NCBI RefSeq assembly: GCF_900108405.1
Contig: NZ_FNXG01000002.1
Span: 248,001-312,000 of the forward strand
Source of the DNA: Paracoccus alkenifer
GTDB taxonomy: Bacteria; Pseudomonadota; Alphaproteobacteria; Rhodobacterales; Rhodobacteraceae
DNA length: 64,000 nucleotides
Direction: 5' to 3'
A program made the translations under genes and the position numbers. The notes under the pieces are model-generated. The model was given only the letters and a program-made list of their open reading frames with translations, was not told the origin of the DNA and made no database searches. Every line of letters begins with the position of its first letter. The stretch's first letter is position 1. Shown here piece by piece: positions 1 to 8,059 of the stretch.

Positions 1-277
1 TCTTGTCGGCGATACCGGCCCGCGCGAGCTGCCCAGCGATTTCGGCCCGACCGAGGGCTGCCCGGGGCCGGTGCCGCTGACCGACCGCCATAGCGGCAAG
101 GACTACCGCATCGAGTGGATCGGGGACGGCAAATACCGGCTCTGCGCCGACTATGAGCTGCCGCCCCGCGACGGGCAGCGCCCTTACTGGGGCAGCGACA
201 GAAGGGACGGGGACTGCCTGATCTATTCACTGCCCGTCCCAAGGAGCCTCCAGCCCGCCCCGCAACCCGGCGACTGA
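1..277 (+). CDS. C-terminal part of an unidentified protein (5' end outside the window)
   Basis: An open frame enters from the left edge (first full codon at base 2) and stops with TGA at 275-277, giving about 91 residues of a C-terminus. The visible part contains the string PLTDRHSGKDYRIEWIGDGK followed by YRLCADYELP, a pattern (D..sGk.Y.y...g..y.LCa.y) seen at the ends of small secreted or pseudopilin-like proteins and other membrane-anchored hypothetical proteins. That resemblance is only suggestive. A GTG at 71 could serve as an internal start, but the frame is open from the window edge, so this is probably the tail of a longer gene. It converges on pyc. I cannot name the family. Confidence 0.6.
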   Translation, partial: LVGDTGPRELPSDFGPTEGCPGPVPLTDRHSGKDYRIEWIGDGKYRLCADYELPPRDGQRPYWGSDRRDGDCLIYSLPVPRSLQPAPQPGD

Positions 278-281
278 GACA

Positions 282-324
282 CCGCCCGAGGCGCTTCGGG
301 CGGTCGCAAATATCCTCAGGGGGT
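282..324 (-). repeat. Dispersed GGATATTTG element, copy a, with hairpin
   Basis: Read on the minus strand, the stretch from 323 gives CCCCCTGAGGATATTTG and runs into an 8-bp hairpin (arms CCGCCCGA and TCGGGCGG, 282-303). It lies in the gap between two convergent genes, just past the stop of pyc and the stop of the left-edge gene. Six similar copies occur in this window (see findings). It may act as a bidirectional transcription end. No long T-run follows the hairpin. Confidence 0.6.
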
Positions 325-350
325 GAATGTCGCGCGCCTGCGCGCGGCAG

Positions 351-370
351 AGGGGGCGCGAGCGCCCCCT
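351..370. terminator. Hairpin just past the pyc stop
   Basis: Arms AGGGGGCG (351-358) and CGCCCCCT (363-370) form a perfect 8-bp stem with a 4-nt loop, directly adjacent to the pyc stop codon. On the plus strand it is followed by TTCTTC, a weak U-run. It probably helps end transcription from one or both sides. Confidence 0.5.
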
Positions 371-374
371 TTCT

Positions 375-3300
375 TCACTCCACTTCGACCAGCAGGTCTT
401 TTGCGTCGATCTGGGCGCCGGGGGTGACGTGGATCGCCTTGATGGTGCCGGGGCGGTCGGCGTGGATGGCGGTTTCCATCTTCATCGCCTCGATGGTCAG
501 CAGCAGGTCGCCGGGCTGCACGCTGGCGCCTGGCTGGACCACCACGCTGGCCACCACCCCGGGCATCGGCGCGCCGATATGGGCGGGGTTGCCGGATTCG
601 GCACGGGGGCGGGCGGCGGCGGTGGCGGTGGCGCCGCGGTCCGGGACGCGAACGGTGCGCGGCTGCCCGTTCAGTTCAAAGAACACCTTGACGTGGCCGG
701 CGTCGTCGCGGTCGCCCAGCGTCAGCAGCTGGATTTCCAGGGTCTTGCCGGGGTCGATCTCGACGCTGATCTGCTCGCCCGGCTCCATGCCGTAGAAGAA
801 CGCCGGGGTGGGCAGGGTGCGGACCGGGCCGTAGATGCGGTGGCGTTCGGCATAATCGGTGAACACCTTGGGATACATCAGCCAGCCGTTCAGGTCTTCG
901 CCATCGACGGGGCGTTCCAGCGTGGTCTCCAGCCCGGCGCGGGCAGCGGTCAGGTCGACCGGGGGCATCGCTGCGCCGGGACGGGTGGTCAGGGGGGGCT
1001 CGCCCTTCAGCACCTTGCATTGCAGCGCCTGCGGCCAGCCGCCGGGGGGCTGGCCCAGGTTGCCGCGCAGCATGTCGACGACCGAATCGGGGAACGCCAC
1101 ATCGACCGCGGGATCCTCGACCTGCGCGCGGCTCAGCCCCTGCGCCACCATCATCAGCGCCATGTCGCCCACCACCTTGGAGCTGGGGGTGACCTTGACG
1201 ATATCGCCGAACATCGCGTTCACCTCGGCATAGGTCTGCGCGACCTCGTGCCAGCGCTCCTCAAGCCCCAGGCTGCGGGCCTGCGCCTTGAGATTGGTGA
1301 ACTGGCCGCCCGGCATCTCGTGCAGATACACCTCGGAGGCGGGGGCGCGGCTGCCTGCCTCAAACGCGACGTAAAGGTCGCGCACCCGTTCCCAGTAGTT
1401 CGAGATCTCGCGGATCGCGGCCAGATCCAGCCCGGTGTCGCGGTCGGTGCCGGACAGCGCCGCCACGATCGAGCCCAGGCAGGGCTGCGAGGTTCCGCCC
1501 GAGAACGCGTCCATCGCCGCGTCCACCACCGCCACCCCGGTTTCCGCCGCCGCCAGCACCGTGGCGCTGGCAATGCCGCTGGTGTCGTGGGTGTGGAAAT
1601 GGATCGGCAGCCCGACCTCGTCGCGCAGGGCGGCGAACAGCACCCGGGCGGCGCCGGGTTTCAGCAGCCCGGCCATGTCCTTGACGCCCAGCACATGGGC
1701 GCCGGCGGCGCGCAGCTCGTGGGCCATGGCGACGTAGTATTTCAGGTCGTATTTGGCGCGCGCGGGGTCCAGCAGGTCGCCGGTATAGCAGATCGCCGCC
1801 TCGCACAGCTTGCCCGAATCGATCACCGCATCCATGGCGACGCGCATGTTCGGGGTCCAGTTGAGGCTGTCAAAGACCCGGAACACATCCACCCCGGTCT
1901 CGGCCGCCTGGCGCACGAATTCCTGCACCACATTGTCGGGATAATTGGTGTAGCCGACCCCGTTCGAGGCCCGCAGCAGCATCTGCGTCATCACGTTGGG
2001 CATCGCCGCGCGGATGTCGCGCAGCCGCTGCCACGGGCATTCCTGCAAAAAGCGATAGGCCACGTCAAAGGTCGCCCCGCCCCAGCATTCCACGGAAAAC
2101 AGCCCCGGCAGGTTGGCCGCGTAAGAGGGCGCGACCCGGATCATGTCGATGGACCGCATCCGCGTGGCCAGCAGGCTCTGGTGCCCGTCGCGCATGGTGG
2201 TGTCGGTGATCAGCAGCGGGCGCTGTTGTTCCATCCACGCGACGACCCCCTGCGGCCCCTCGCGGTCGAGGATCTGGCGCGTGCCTTCAGGCGGTGTGCC
2301 GCGGGGGGCGGGGGGCACCGGCGCGCGGGCGCGGGCCGGGCGGGGGCGGCCGGCGGTTTCCGGGTGCCCGTTCACGCTGATGTCGGCCAGATAGGTCAGG
2401 ATGCGGGTGGCGCGGTCCTGGCGGGGCGCGAACTCGAACAGCTCGGGGGTGGTGTCGATGAACTTGGTGGTGGCCTGGTCGGACAGGAACACCGGATGTT
2501 TCAGCAGGTTGATGACAAAGTCGATGTTGGTCGACACGCCCCGCACGCGGAATTCGCGCAAGGCCCGGTCCATGCGGCGGATCGCGGCCTCGGGGGTCTG
2601 CGCCCAGGCGGTGACCTTGACCAGCAGCGAATCGTAATAGCGGGTGATGACCGCGCCGGCATAGGCGGTGCCGCCGTCCAGACGGATGCCGTTGCCGGTG
2701 GCCGTGCGATAGGCGGTGATGCGGCCGTAATCGGGGATGAAGTTGTTTTGCGGATCCTCGGTCGTCACCCGGCACTGGATCGCGTGGCCCGACAGGCGGA
2801 TGTCGTCCTGCGCGGCCATGCCGGTGGCCTGCGCCAGCGTCGCGCCCTCGGCGATGCGGATCTGGGCCTGCACGATGTCGATACCGGTGACTTCTTCGGT
2901 CACGGTATGCTCGACCTGGATGCGGGGGTTCACCTCGATGAAATAAAACGCGCCCGAGTCGATGTCTTGCAGGAACTCGACCGTGCCGGCGTTGCGATAG
3001 CCGACGGCCTGCCCGATTTTCAGCGCCAGCCCGCAGACCTCGGCGCGCTGCTCGTCGCTGAGATAGGGGGCGGGGGCGCGCTCGACCACCTTTTGGTTGC
3101 GGCGCTGCACGGTGCAGTCGCGTTCATACAGGTGGTAAAGCCCGCCGTGGCCGTCGCCGAGGATCTGCACCTCGACGTGGCGGGCGCGCTGGATCATCTT
3201 TTCCAGATAGCCCTCGCCATTGCCGAATGCGGCCTCGGCCTCGCGCCGCCCCTCGCGGATCTTTTCGACCAGCTCGTCGGCCGAGGCGATGGGCCGCATC

Positions 3301-3803
3301 CCCCGCCCGCCGCCGCCCCAGCTGGCCTTGAGCATCAGCGGATAGCCGACCTGCGCGGCCTCAAGCCTGATTGCATCGAAATCCTCGCCCAGCACCCCGG
3401 TTGCGGGGATCACCGGCACGCCGGCCTCGATCGCCACCCGCCGGGCGCTGGCCTTGTCGCCAAGCGCGCGCATGGTGTCGGCTGTCGGCCCGATAAAGGC
3501 GATGCCGGCCGCCGTGCAGGCATCGACGAAATCGGGGTTTTCCGACAAAAGCCCATAGCCCGGATGGATCGCATCCGCGCCCGATTCGCGCGCCACGCGG
3601 ATGATTTCCGGGATCGACAGATAGGCCGCGACCGGCCCCAGCCCCTCGCCGATGCGATACGCCTCATCGGCCTTGAAGCGGTGCAGCGACAGCTTGTCCT
3701 CTTCGGCGTAAACCGCGACCGTGCGCTTGCCCAGCTCGTTCGCCGCCCGCAAAACCCGGATCGCAATCTCTCCGCGGTTCGCGACAAGGATTTTCTGGAA
3801 CAT
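375..3803 (-). CDS. pyc: Pyruvate carboxylase
   Basis: The product of 1142 aa is the normal length for single-chain pyruvate carboxylase, the biotin enzyme that makes oxaloacetate from pyruvate, bicarbonate and ATP (anaplerosis and gluconeogenesis). The N-terminal biotin carboxylase begins ILVANRGEIAIRV and has the Gly-rich ATP-grasp loop GGGGRGM. The carboxyltransferase domain starts near residue 528 with TTMRDGHQSLLATRMR. The C-terminal biotinyl domain carries EAMKMET with the biotin-accepting Lys at 1108. The start is an ATG at 3803 preceded by GGAG. A linker of about 30 residues between the first two domains is rich in Pro, Arg and Ala. tadA lies 65 nt upstream in the same direction, so the two may be co-transcribed. 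pckA, which acts in the opposite direction on oxaloacetate, is also in this window. Confidence 0.97.
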   Translation of the reverse strand: MFQKILVANRGEIAIRVLRAANELGKRTVAVYAEEDKLSLHRFKADEAYRIGEGLGPVAAYLSIPEIIRVARESGADAIHPGYGLLSENPDFVDACTAAGIAFIGPTADTMRALGDKASARRVAIEAGVPVIPATGVLGEDFDAIRLEAAQVGYPLMLKASWGGGGRGMRPIASADELVEKIREGRREAEAAFGNGEGYLEKMIQRARHVEVQILGDGHGGLYHLYERDCTVQRRNQKVVERAPAPYLSDEQRAEVCGLALKIGQAVGYRNAGTVEFLQDIDSGAFYFIEVNPRIQVEHTVTEEVTGIDIVQAQIRIAEGATLAQATGMAAQDDIRLSGHAIQCRVTTEDPQNNFIPDYGRITAYRTATGNGIRLDGGTAYAGAVITRYYDSLLVKVTAWAQTPEAAIRRMDRALREFRVRGVSTNIDFVINLLKHPVFLSDQATTKFIDTTPELFEFAPRQDRATRILTYLADISVNGHPETAGRPRPARARAPVPPAPRGTPPEGTRQILDREGPQGVVAWMEQQRPLLITDTTMRDGHQSLLATRMRSIDMIRVAPSYAANLPGLFSVECWGGATFDVAYRFLQECPWQRLRDIRAAMPNVMTQMLLRASNGVGYTNYPDNVVQEFVRQAAETGVDVFRVFDSLNWTPNMRVAMDAVIDSGKLCEAAICYTGDLLDPARAKYDLKYYVAMAHELRAAGAHVLGVKDMAGLLKPGAARVLFAALRDEVGLPIHFHTHDTSGIASATVLAAAETGVAVVDAAMDAFSGGTSQPCLGSIVAALSGTDRDTGLDLAAIREISNYWERVRDLYVAFEAGSRAPASEVYLHEMPGGQFTNLKAQARSLGLEERWHEVAQTYAEVNAMFGDIVKVTPSSKVVGDMALMMVAQGLSRAQVEDPAVDVAFPDSVVDMLRGNLGQPPGGWPQALQCKVLKGEPPLTTRPGAAMPPVDLTAARAGLETTLERPVDGEDLNGWLMYPKVFTDYAERHRIYGPVRTLPTPAFFYGMEPGEQISVEIDPGKTLEIQLLTLGDRDDAGHVKVFFELNGQPRTVRVPDRGATATAAARPRAESGNPAHIGAPMPGVVASVVVQPGASVQPGDLLLTIEAMKMETAIHADRPGTIKAIHVTPGAQIDAKDLLVEVE

Positions 3804-3868
3804 AGACCGTCATCTCCATCAGCCGAATTGCGCGCAACCTTTCAGCCGGGGGGCAGGGCTGCAAGCGG

Positions 3869-4327
3869 TTATCGCCCGCCCCCGCGCCTTGCGCCGAAGA
3901 ATGCGCGCAGCAGCGCGGCGGAATCCTCGGCGCGGATGCCGTCGTAGATCTCGGGGCGGTGGTGGCATTGCGGGTGGTCGAACACCCGCGCCCCATGCGC
4001 GACGCCGCCCATGCGCGGGTCGGGGGCGCCGTAATACAGCACCGCGATCCGCGCGGCCGAGATCGCGGCGGCGCACATCGGGCAGGGTTCCAGCGTGACC
4101 CACAGCCGGTGGCCGGGCAGACGTTCCGAGCCGGCAGCCGCGCAGGCGGCGCGAATCGCCAGGATTTCCGCGTGCGCGGTCGGGTCCGACAATTCCCGTG
4201 TGCGGTTGCCGGCGCGGGCGACGACGCGGCCCAAAGGGTCGGTCAGCACCGCGCCCACCGGCACCTCGCCACGGGCGGCGGCGGCGCGGGCCTCGGATAA
4301 TGCGGCGTCCATCTGGCTGTGAAACAT
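3869..4327 (-). CDS. tadA: tRNA-specific adenosine deaminase TadA
   Basis: This 152-aa protein belongs to the zinc-dependent cytidine/deoxycytidylate deaminase fold. TadA converts A34 to inosine in tRNA-Arg(ACG). Visible motifs are PTAHAEI (zinc-ligand His52, proton-shuttling Glu54) and EPCPMC (zinc ligands Cys82 and Cys85). The start used is the ATG at 4327 (MFHSQM); an internal ATG at 4312 would give a protein five residues shorter and cannot be excluded. It is divergent from the pseudouridine synthase gene across about 108 nt and lies upstream of pyc on the same strand. The pairing with another RNA-modification gene is common in related genomes, but no functional link to pyc is known. Confidence 0.93.
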   Translation of the reverse strand: MFHSQMDAALSEARAAAARGEVPVGAVLTDPLGRVVARAGNRTRELSDPTAHAEILAIRAACAAAGSERLPGHRLWVTLEPCPMCAAAISAARIAVLYYGAPDPRMGGVAHGARVFDHPQCHHRPEIYDGIRAEDSAALLRAFFGARRGGGR

Positions 4328-4435
4328 GCCCACCGATGCCCCGGCCGCGGCGTTCTTGCAAGGACGGCTTTTCGCGGCGCGCATCTGCGGATACTCTGGG
4401 CCACTTGCCACCGCAGCGATGCGCAGGAGATCGCG

Positions 4436-6112
4436 ATGACCGACCAGACCCCCCCCGAAAACGACGACGATATTCCCCAAACGCCCCCCGCGACGGAGCC
4501 GACCGAGCCGACGCCCGAGGTCGAGCCGACCGTCGACAGCGCCCCCCCGCCCAGCCCGCCCCCGGGCGAGCGTATCGCCAAGGTGATGGCCCGCGCCGGC
4601 GTCGCCAGCCGCCGCGAGGCCGAGCGCATGATCATCGAGGGCCGCGTTTCCGTGAACGGCCGCAAGATCGCCAGCCCGGCGCTGGACATCCTGCCCACCG
4701 ACCAGGTGCGCATCGACGGCAAGCCGATGGAGGCACCGCAGGAAACCCGTCTGTGGCTGTATTACAAGCCGGTCGGGCTGGTGACCTCGGAATCCGACGA
4801 AAAGGGCCGGCAGACCGTGTTCGACGCCCTGCCGCGCGACCTGCCGCGGGTGATGAGCGTGGGGCGGCTTGACCTCAACTCCGAAGGGCTGCTGCTGCTG
4901 ACCAACGACGGCGAGCTGAAGCGGCGGCTGGAACTGCCCGCTACCGCCTGGCTGCGCCGCTATCGCGTGCGCGTCAACGGCAACCCGACCGAGCTGACAT
5001 TCGACCCGCTGCGCCGCGGCGCCACCATCGACCGCGAGGATTTCGCCCCGATGGAGATCAGGCTGGACAGCCAGCAGGGCGCCAACGCCTGGCTGACGGT
5101 GGGCATCCGCGAGGGCCGCAACCGCGAAATCCGCCGCGCGATGGCCCATGTCGGCTTGCAGGTGAACCGGCTGATCCGCATCGGCTACGGCCCGTTCAAG
5201 CTGGCCGGGCTAGAGGTGAACGAGGTGCGCGAGGTCAAGCGCCGCATCCTGCGCGACCAGCTGGGCGGGTTGTATACCGGCGAGACCGAGGGCGAGGGGG
5301 ATACCCCGCGCCGGCCCCGCGCCTCGGGCGCCGCGCGCGACATGGGGCTGCGCCCCGACCGTGCGCCGCGCGTTGATGCCGCCGAGGGCGAGCGCCCGGC
5401 GCGCAAGCCCCGCCACGCGAAGGACGGCGCCGAACGCGCCTATGCCCGCCGCGACGACGCCCCCCAGGGCGAGCGCCGCCCCGACGCGCGCCCGCCCCGC
5501 GAGGCCGAACGCGGCGCCCGCCCGTTTCGCGAACAACGCGAGGGTGGATTTGACCGCAAGCCCCGCCACGCGCGGGACGGCGCCGAACGCGCCTATGCCC
5601 GCCGCGACGACGCCCCCCAGGGCGAGCGCCGCCCCGACACGCGCCCGCCCCGCGAGGCCGAACGCGGCGCCCGTCCGTTCCGCGAGCAACGCGAGGGTGG
5701 ATTTGACCGCAAGCCCCGCCACGCGAAGGACGGCGCCGAACGCCCCTATGCGCCCCGGCGGTCCGACGGCGACCGGCCCGAACGCGGCGCGGGGTTCTCG
5801 GGCAGGTCTGCGGGCGCGCCGGGCAAGGGGTTTTCGGCGACTGCGCCACGCGGCGGCCAAAGCCGGCCGGATCGCGGCGATGCCCGGACCGGCGGGCCGA
5901 AAGGCTTTGGCGCGCGCGACGGCGGGCCTCGGGGTGATGCAGCGGGGCGCGCCGGGCCAAAGGGGGGTGGGTTCAAACCTAGAGGCGCGGGTCCGAAAAC
6001 CGACCGGCCCGGGAATGCGGGACCGCAGGGCGGACCTCGGGGCAACGCGCCCGGTGGCGGCCCCAGGGGCGGCGGGCCGAAAGCAAGCGGACCCAAGGGC
6101 GGGCGCGGCTGA
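4436..6112 (+). CDS. rluB: RsuA/RluB-family pseudouridine synthase with long repetitive tail
   Basis: The protein is 558 aa, and about the last 270 residues lie outside the conserved enzyme. An acidic, Pro-rich N-terminal leader (residues 1-45) precedes an S4 RNA-binding domain (ERIAKVMARAGVASRREAER). The catalytic domain follows with GRLDLNSEGLLLL, whose Asp146 is the expected nucleophile, then GIREGRNREIRRAM. The family isomerises uridine in rRNA: RluB acts on 23S U2605, and RsuA on 16S U516. The sequence alone does not settle which, but RluB is the usual alphaproteobacterial member. The tail is basic and Gly/Arg/Pro-rich and contains a 51-codon tandem repeat. The start is ATG at 4436 after CAGGAGA; an upstream in-frame start at 4319 would overlap tadA's 5' end and is unlikely. 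Confidence 0.9.
   Translation: MTDQTPPENDDDIPQTPPATEPTEPTPEVEPTVDSAPPPSPPPGERIAKVMARAGVASRREAERMIIEGRVSVNGRKIASPALDILPTDQVRIDGKPMEAPQETRLWLYYKPVGLVTSESDEKGRQTVFDALPRDLPRVMSVGRLDLNSEGLLLLTNDGELKRRLELPATAWLRRYRVRVNGNPTELTFDPLRRGATIDREDFAPMEIRLDSQQGANAWLTVGIREGRNREIRRAMAHVGLQVNRLIRIGYGPFKLAGLEVNEVREVKRRILRDQLGGLYTGETEGEGDTPRRPRASGAARDMGLRPDRAPRVDAAEGERPARKPRHAKDGAERAYARRDDAPQGERRPDARPPREAERGARPFREQREGGFDRKPRHARDGAERAYARRDDAPQGERRPDTRPPREAERGARPFREQREGGFDRKPRHAKDGAERPYAPRRSDGDRPERGAGFSGRSAGAPGKGFSATAPRGGQSRPDRGDARTGGPKGFGARDGGPRGDAAGRAGPKGGGFKPRGAGPKTDRPGNAGPQGGPRGNAPGGGPRGGGPKASGPKGGRG
5402..5750 (+). repeat. 153-bp tandem repeat inside the rluB tail
   Basis: The unit beginning CGCAAGCCCCGCCACGCG starts at 5402, 5555 and 5708, exactly 153 bases (51 codons) apart. 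The first two copies are complete and differ at only a few bases; the third is partial and fades out around 5750. The encoded unit starts RKPRHAKDGAERAYARRDD and ends in an REQREGGFD segment. Because the period is a multiple of three, gain or loss of a copy keeps the frame. The near identity at synonymous sites points to a recent duplication. Confidence 0.9.
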
Positions 6113-6501
6113 AGCGGCGACGGAACGGCGCTGCCGCACCGCGCGGGCCGGGGCCGCAGCCATGCAGTGATTCGGGGCGCCGCGGCGCCGCACAGGCGCC
6201 CGGGGTCTGGTTGCGGGCGTGCGCCGCGCGAAAATGGCGCCGGCCAACCGCTGCCGCGGGAAAACTGTGATGGATTGCGCCGGATAATTCCCGCGAGCGG
6301 TGCAAAATTGCCACTGTCTGCGCGGCTTTCCGCCCTTGCGGAACCGGGTCGCCGCGTCGGTGTTGGCGAATATGCAACAGTGGCTGCGGACCCGCTGTCG
6401 CCGCCTGTGGCAGTGCTTTTCTAGGGTCCGGCTTTATGCGACTGTCGCTGCGATGCTGTCGGGCAACCGGCAGACTTCAAAAAGAAATACGGAGCAAGAT
6501 C
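6113..6501. other. 389-bp non-coding stretch
   Basis: I find no convincing gene here. The frames that stay open are GC-skew artefacts without a ribosome-binding site or a recognisable protein. The right half, from about 6290, is less GC-rich and should hold the promoter for the small secreted protein starting at 6502. I see no clean -35/-10 pair, although TTCTAGGGT (6420-6428) and CTTTATG are possible -10-like stretches. Confidence 0.5.
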
Positions 6502-6693
6502 ATGACCAAACTCTCTGCCGTTGCCGTTGCCCTCGGCCTGTCCGCATCGACCGCCTTTGCCGGCGGCTACGTTGCCCCCGTCGTCGACGTCGAGCCGGTT
6601 GTCGTCGACACCCGCCCGGCCTCGACCAACGCCGGTCTCGTCATCCCGGCGCTGCTGCTGCTGGGCGTGATCGCCGCGGTTGCTTCGGACTGA
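6502..6693 (+). CDS. Small secreted YjbE-like protein, copy 1
   Basis: A 63-aa protein with a clear Sec signal peptide (MTKLSAVAVALGLSASTAFA, cleavage after residue 20). A mature part starting GGYVAPVV follows, with EPVVVDTRPAS and a C-terminal hydrophobic stretch IPALLLLGVIAAVASD. GGAG (6491-6494) lies 7 nt before the ATG. It is a close paralogue of the gene at 7059. The two share nearly all residues up to 63, but this copy lacks the Ser-rich tail. The yjbF and yjbH genes lie just downstream in the opposite direction, so a role like that of E. coli YjbE (small exported protein of the yjbEFGH exopolysaccharide operon) is a reasonable inference, but direct sequence similarity to YjbE is weak. 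A rho-independent terminator follows. Confidence 0.75.
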   Translation: MTKLSAVAVALGLSASTAFAGGYVAPVVDVEPVVVDTRPASTNAGLVIPALLLLGVIAAVASD

Positions 6694-7058
6694 TCCGAAC
6701 GACTGACAGTTCAGCTGAACTTGAAAAGGCCGGTCCTCGCGACCGGCCTTTTTCGTTTGGATTTTCGATATTCCATTGGTGGGAATCTTGCCGTCGCCGC
6801 AGCGCTGGCGGGGGCATGGCTGGTCGATCCTAGGGGCTGTCCGGGGTCGCGACAGAATTGATGATCGCGCGGATGGCGGTGTGCAGCCTGAAATCATGAC
6901 GGCCCCCCTTGCGGCAGTTCCTCGGGGTCGGTCCCTCGACCGGCCAGTTTCATTTGCTGTCAAGTTAATTTACATCTTTTCAACTTATATTACATGTGGA
7001 ACACTGTCCCGACTGCTGCGTAGACGGCAGCATCTGGAATTCCACGAGGAACGTGAAC
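6694..7058. other. 365-bp spacer between the two YjbE-like genes
   Basis: This spacer holds the terminator of the first gene (6724-6753), about 200 bases of GC-rich sequence without a supported gene, and an AT-rich zone at 6952-7000 unlike its surroundings. That zone contains TTTACA (6969-6974) and TATATT (6986-6991). Their spacing is not that of one standard promoter, but a promoter for the second gene is very likely here. Confidence 0.5.
6724..6753 (+). terminator. Rho-independent terminator after the first YjbE-like gene
   Basis: Stem AAAAGGCCGGTC (6724-6735), a 5-nt loop, and GACCGGCCTTTTT (6741-6753): a strong 12-bp hairpin running into a T-tract, 30 nt past the stop codon. Confidence 0.92.
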
Positions 7059-7286
7059 ATGACCAAATTCACCGCTTTTGTCGCTGCCCTCGGGCTGTCG
7101 GCGTCCACCGCGCTGGCGGGCGGCTATGTCGCCCCCATCGTCGAAGTCGAACCCGTTGTCGTCGATACCCGCCCGGCCTCGACCAACGCCGGGCTGATCA
7201 TCCCCGCGCTGCTGCTGCTGGGCGTCATCGCGGTCATCGCGTCGGACAGCAGCAGCAGCAGCAGCAGCGAAGGCGGCGATCCCTAA
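7059..7286 (+). CDS. Small secreted YjbE-like protein, copy 2, with Ser tract
   Basis: A 75-aa paralogue of the preceding small gene. The signal peptide is MTKFTAFVAALGLSASTALA (cleavage after residue 20). The mature sequence GGYVAPIVEVEPVVVDTRPA is almost identical to copy 1, followed by the hydrophobic IPALLLLGVIAVIASD. It then extends by a tail of seven serines and EGGDP not present in copy 1. GAGGA (7046-7050) precedes the ATG by 8 nt. The hydrophobic C-terminal part could be a membrane anchor, or the protein could be fully exported. Association with cell-surface polysaccharide is inferred only from the neighbouring yjbF/yjbH genes. Confidence 0.75.
   Translation: MTKFTAFVAALGLSASTALAGGYVAPIVEVEPVVVDTRPASTNAGLIIPALLLLGVIAVIASDSSSSSSSEGGDP
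7248..7268 (+). repeat. (AGC)7 trinucleotide tract
   Basis: Seven perfect AGC codons encode the Ser run of the second YjbE-like protein. The identical codon in each position indicates slippage rather than selection of mixed Ser codons. Copy-number change would keep the reading frame. Confidence 0.95.
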
Positions 7287-7304
7287 CGATCTCGCGATTT
7301 CCTC

Positions 7305-7333
7305 AGGGCCGGTCCTCGGACTGGCCCTTTCCC
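7305..7333 (+). terminator. Terminator-like hairpin after the second YjbE-like gene
   Basis: AGGGCCGGTC (7305-7314) pairs with GACTGGCCCT (7319-7328, one G-U pair), followed by TTCCC. It resembles the terminator of copy 1 in sequence, so the gene and its terminator seem to have been duplicated together. Confidence 0.7.
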
Positions 7334-7353
7334 GTTCCCCGGCTGCGCCCATG

Positions 7354-7381
7354 AAAAAACCCGCCTCGACGGCGGGTTTTT
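7354..7381. terminator. Bidirectional rho-independent terminator
   Basis: AAAAACCCGCC (7355-7365), loop TCGAC, GGCGGGTTTTT (7371-7381). The A-run on one side and T-run on the other suit both of the convergent genes, the YjbE-like gene and yjbF. Confidence 0.92.
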
Positions 7382-7402
7382 CATCTTGCAGCGCGGCGTT
7401 AC

Positions 7403-8059
7403 TCAGTTCCGCAGCACCTGGATCGTGGCATAGCCCAGTCCCGGCCCGATCCACTGCCGCGATACCCCGGCCGAGGGCAGGTAGCTGTTCTGAAACCCGA
7501 TGCCGTGGCCGGTGCAATCCTCGACCATGACGCCGGCATTCGGGCCGGGGCCGATGCGACAGTCGAATTGCAGCGGCCGTTCCAGCCCGTCGCCGGTGTA
7601 ATAGCGCATCACCCGCCGCGCGGTGCCGGACCGGCCGGCCGCGATCAGCGCGGCGGCCCCGTCAGCCTCGGCCACGGACAGGTCGTGGCCCAGCCCCCGG
7701 GTGCCGCTCAGCATGAAGCCGCGCAGGATCAGCGCCTGTTCCGACGGCGTCATATAGGTCCGCATCCCGCCGTTTTCGCCCACCATCGCCAGCACCTGCG
7801 TGGTGCCGGCGCTTTCCATCCCGACCAGGATCAGCGGCCCCGGGTTCGCCGCCAGTGCCCGCGCCGCCATGTCCTGCGGATCGGCGGCGGGGGCGGGGGC
7901 GGCCTTGCGCCCAGCCAGCCCGTCGCGCAGCACGCTGCTGCCTGCCCGCAGGATCGAGGGGCTGGTGTCGCCGCTGCCCGGCGCGCTCATCCCGCCCGAA
8001 CAGCCCGCGACTGCCAGCAGCACCAGCGCCGCGGCTGCTTGCCGGATATGTCTGCTCAT
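7403..8059 (-). CDS. yjbF: YjbF-family outer-membrane lipoprotein
   Basis: A 218-aa lipoprotein: signal peptide MSRHIRQAAAALVLLAVAGC with lipobox AVAGC (lipidated Cys20). The C-terminal part, RQWIGPGLGYATIQVLRN, and DFDCRIG-type segments agree with the YjbF/GfcB group of lipoproteins that accompany YjbH in exopolysaccharide loci. The start codon overlaps the yjbH stop (ATGA at 8056-8059), so the two are translationally coupled with yjbH first. E. coli has the order yjbE-F-G-H; here yjbG is not visible and yjbH precedes yjbF. The family assignment rests on motif memory and context, so it is moderate. Confidence 0.75.
   Translation of the reverse strand: MSRHIRQAAAALVLLAVAGCSGGMSAPGSGDTSPSILRAGSSVLRDGLAGRKAAPAPAADPQDMAARALAANPGPLILVGMESAGTTQVLAMVGENGGMRTYMTPSEQALILRGFMLSGTRGLGHDLSVAEADGAAALIAAGRSGTARRVMRYYTGDGLERPLQFDCRIGPGPNAGVMVEDCTGHGIGFQNSYLPSAGVSRQWIGPGLGYATIQVLRN

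Noticed and set aside
327-3947. A very long open frame antisense to pyc
   Set aside because: It encodes a His/Gly/Arg/Ala-rich composition typical of GC-rich shadow frames. It lacks a domain, and pyc on the other strand is unmistakable.
6167-6424. Short plus-strand frame between rluB and the first YjbE-like gene
   Set aside because: No ribosome-binding site, no recognisable protein; arginine/alanine-rich shadow composition.
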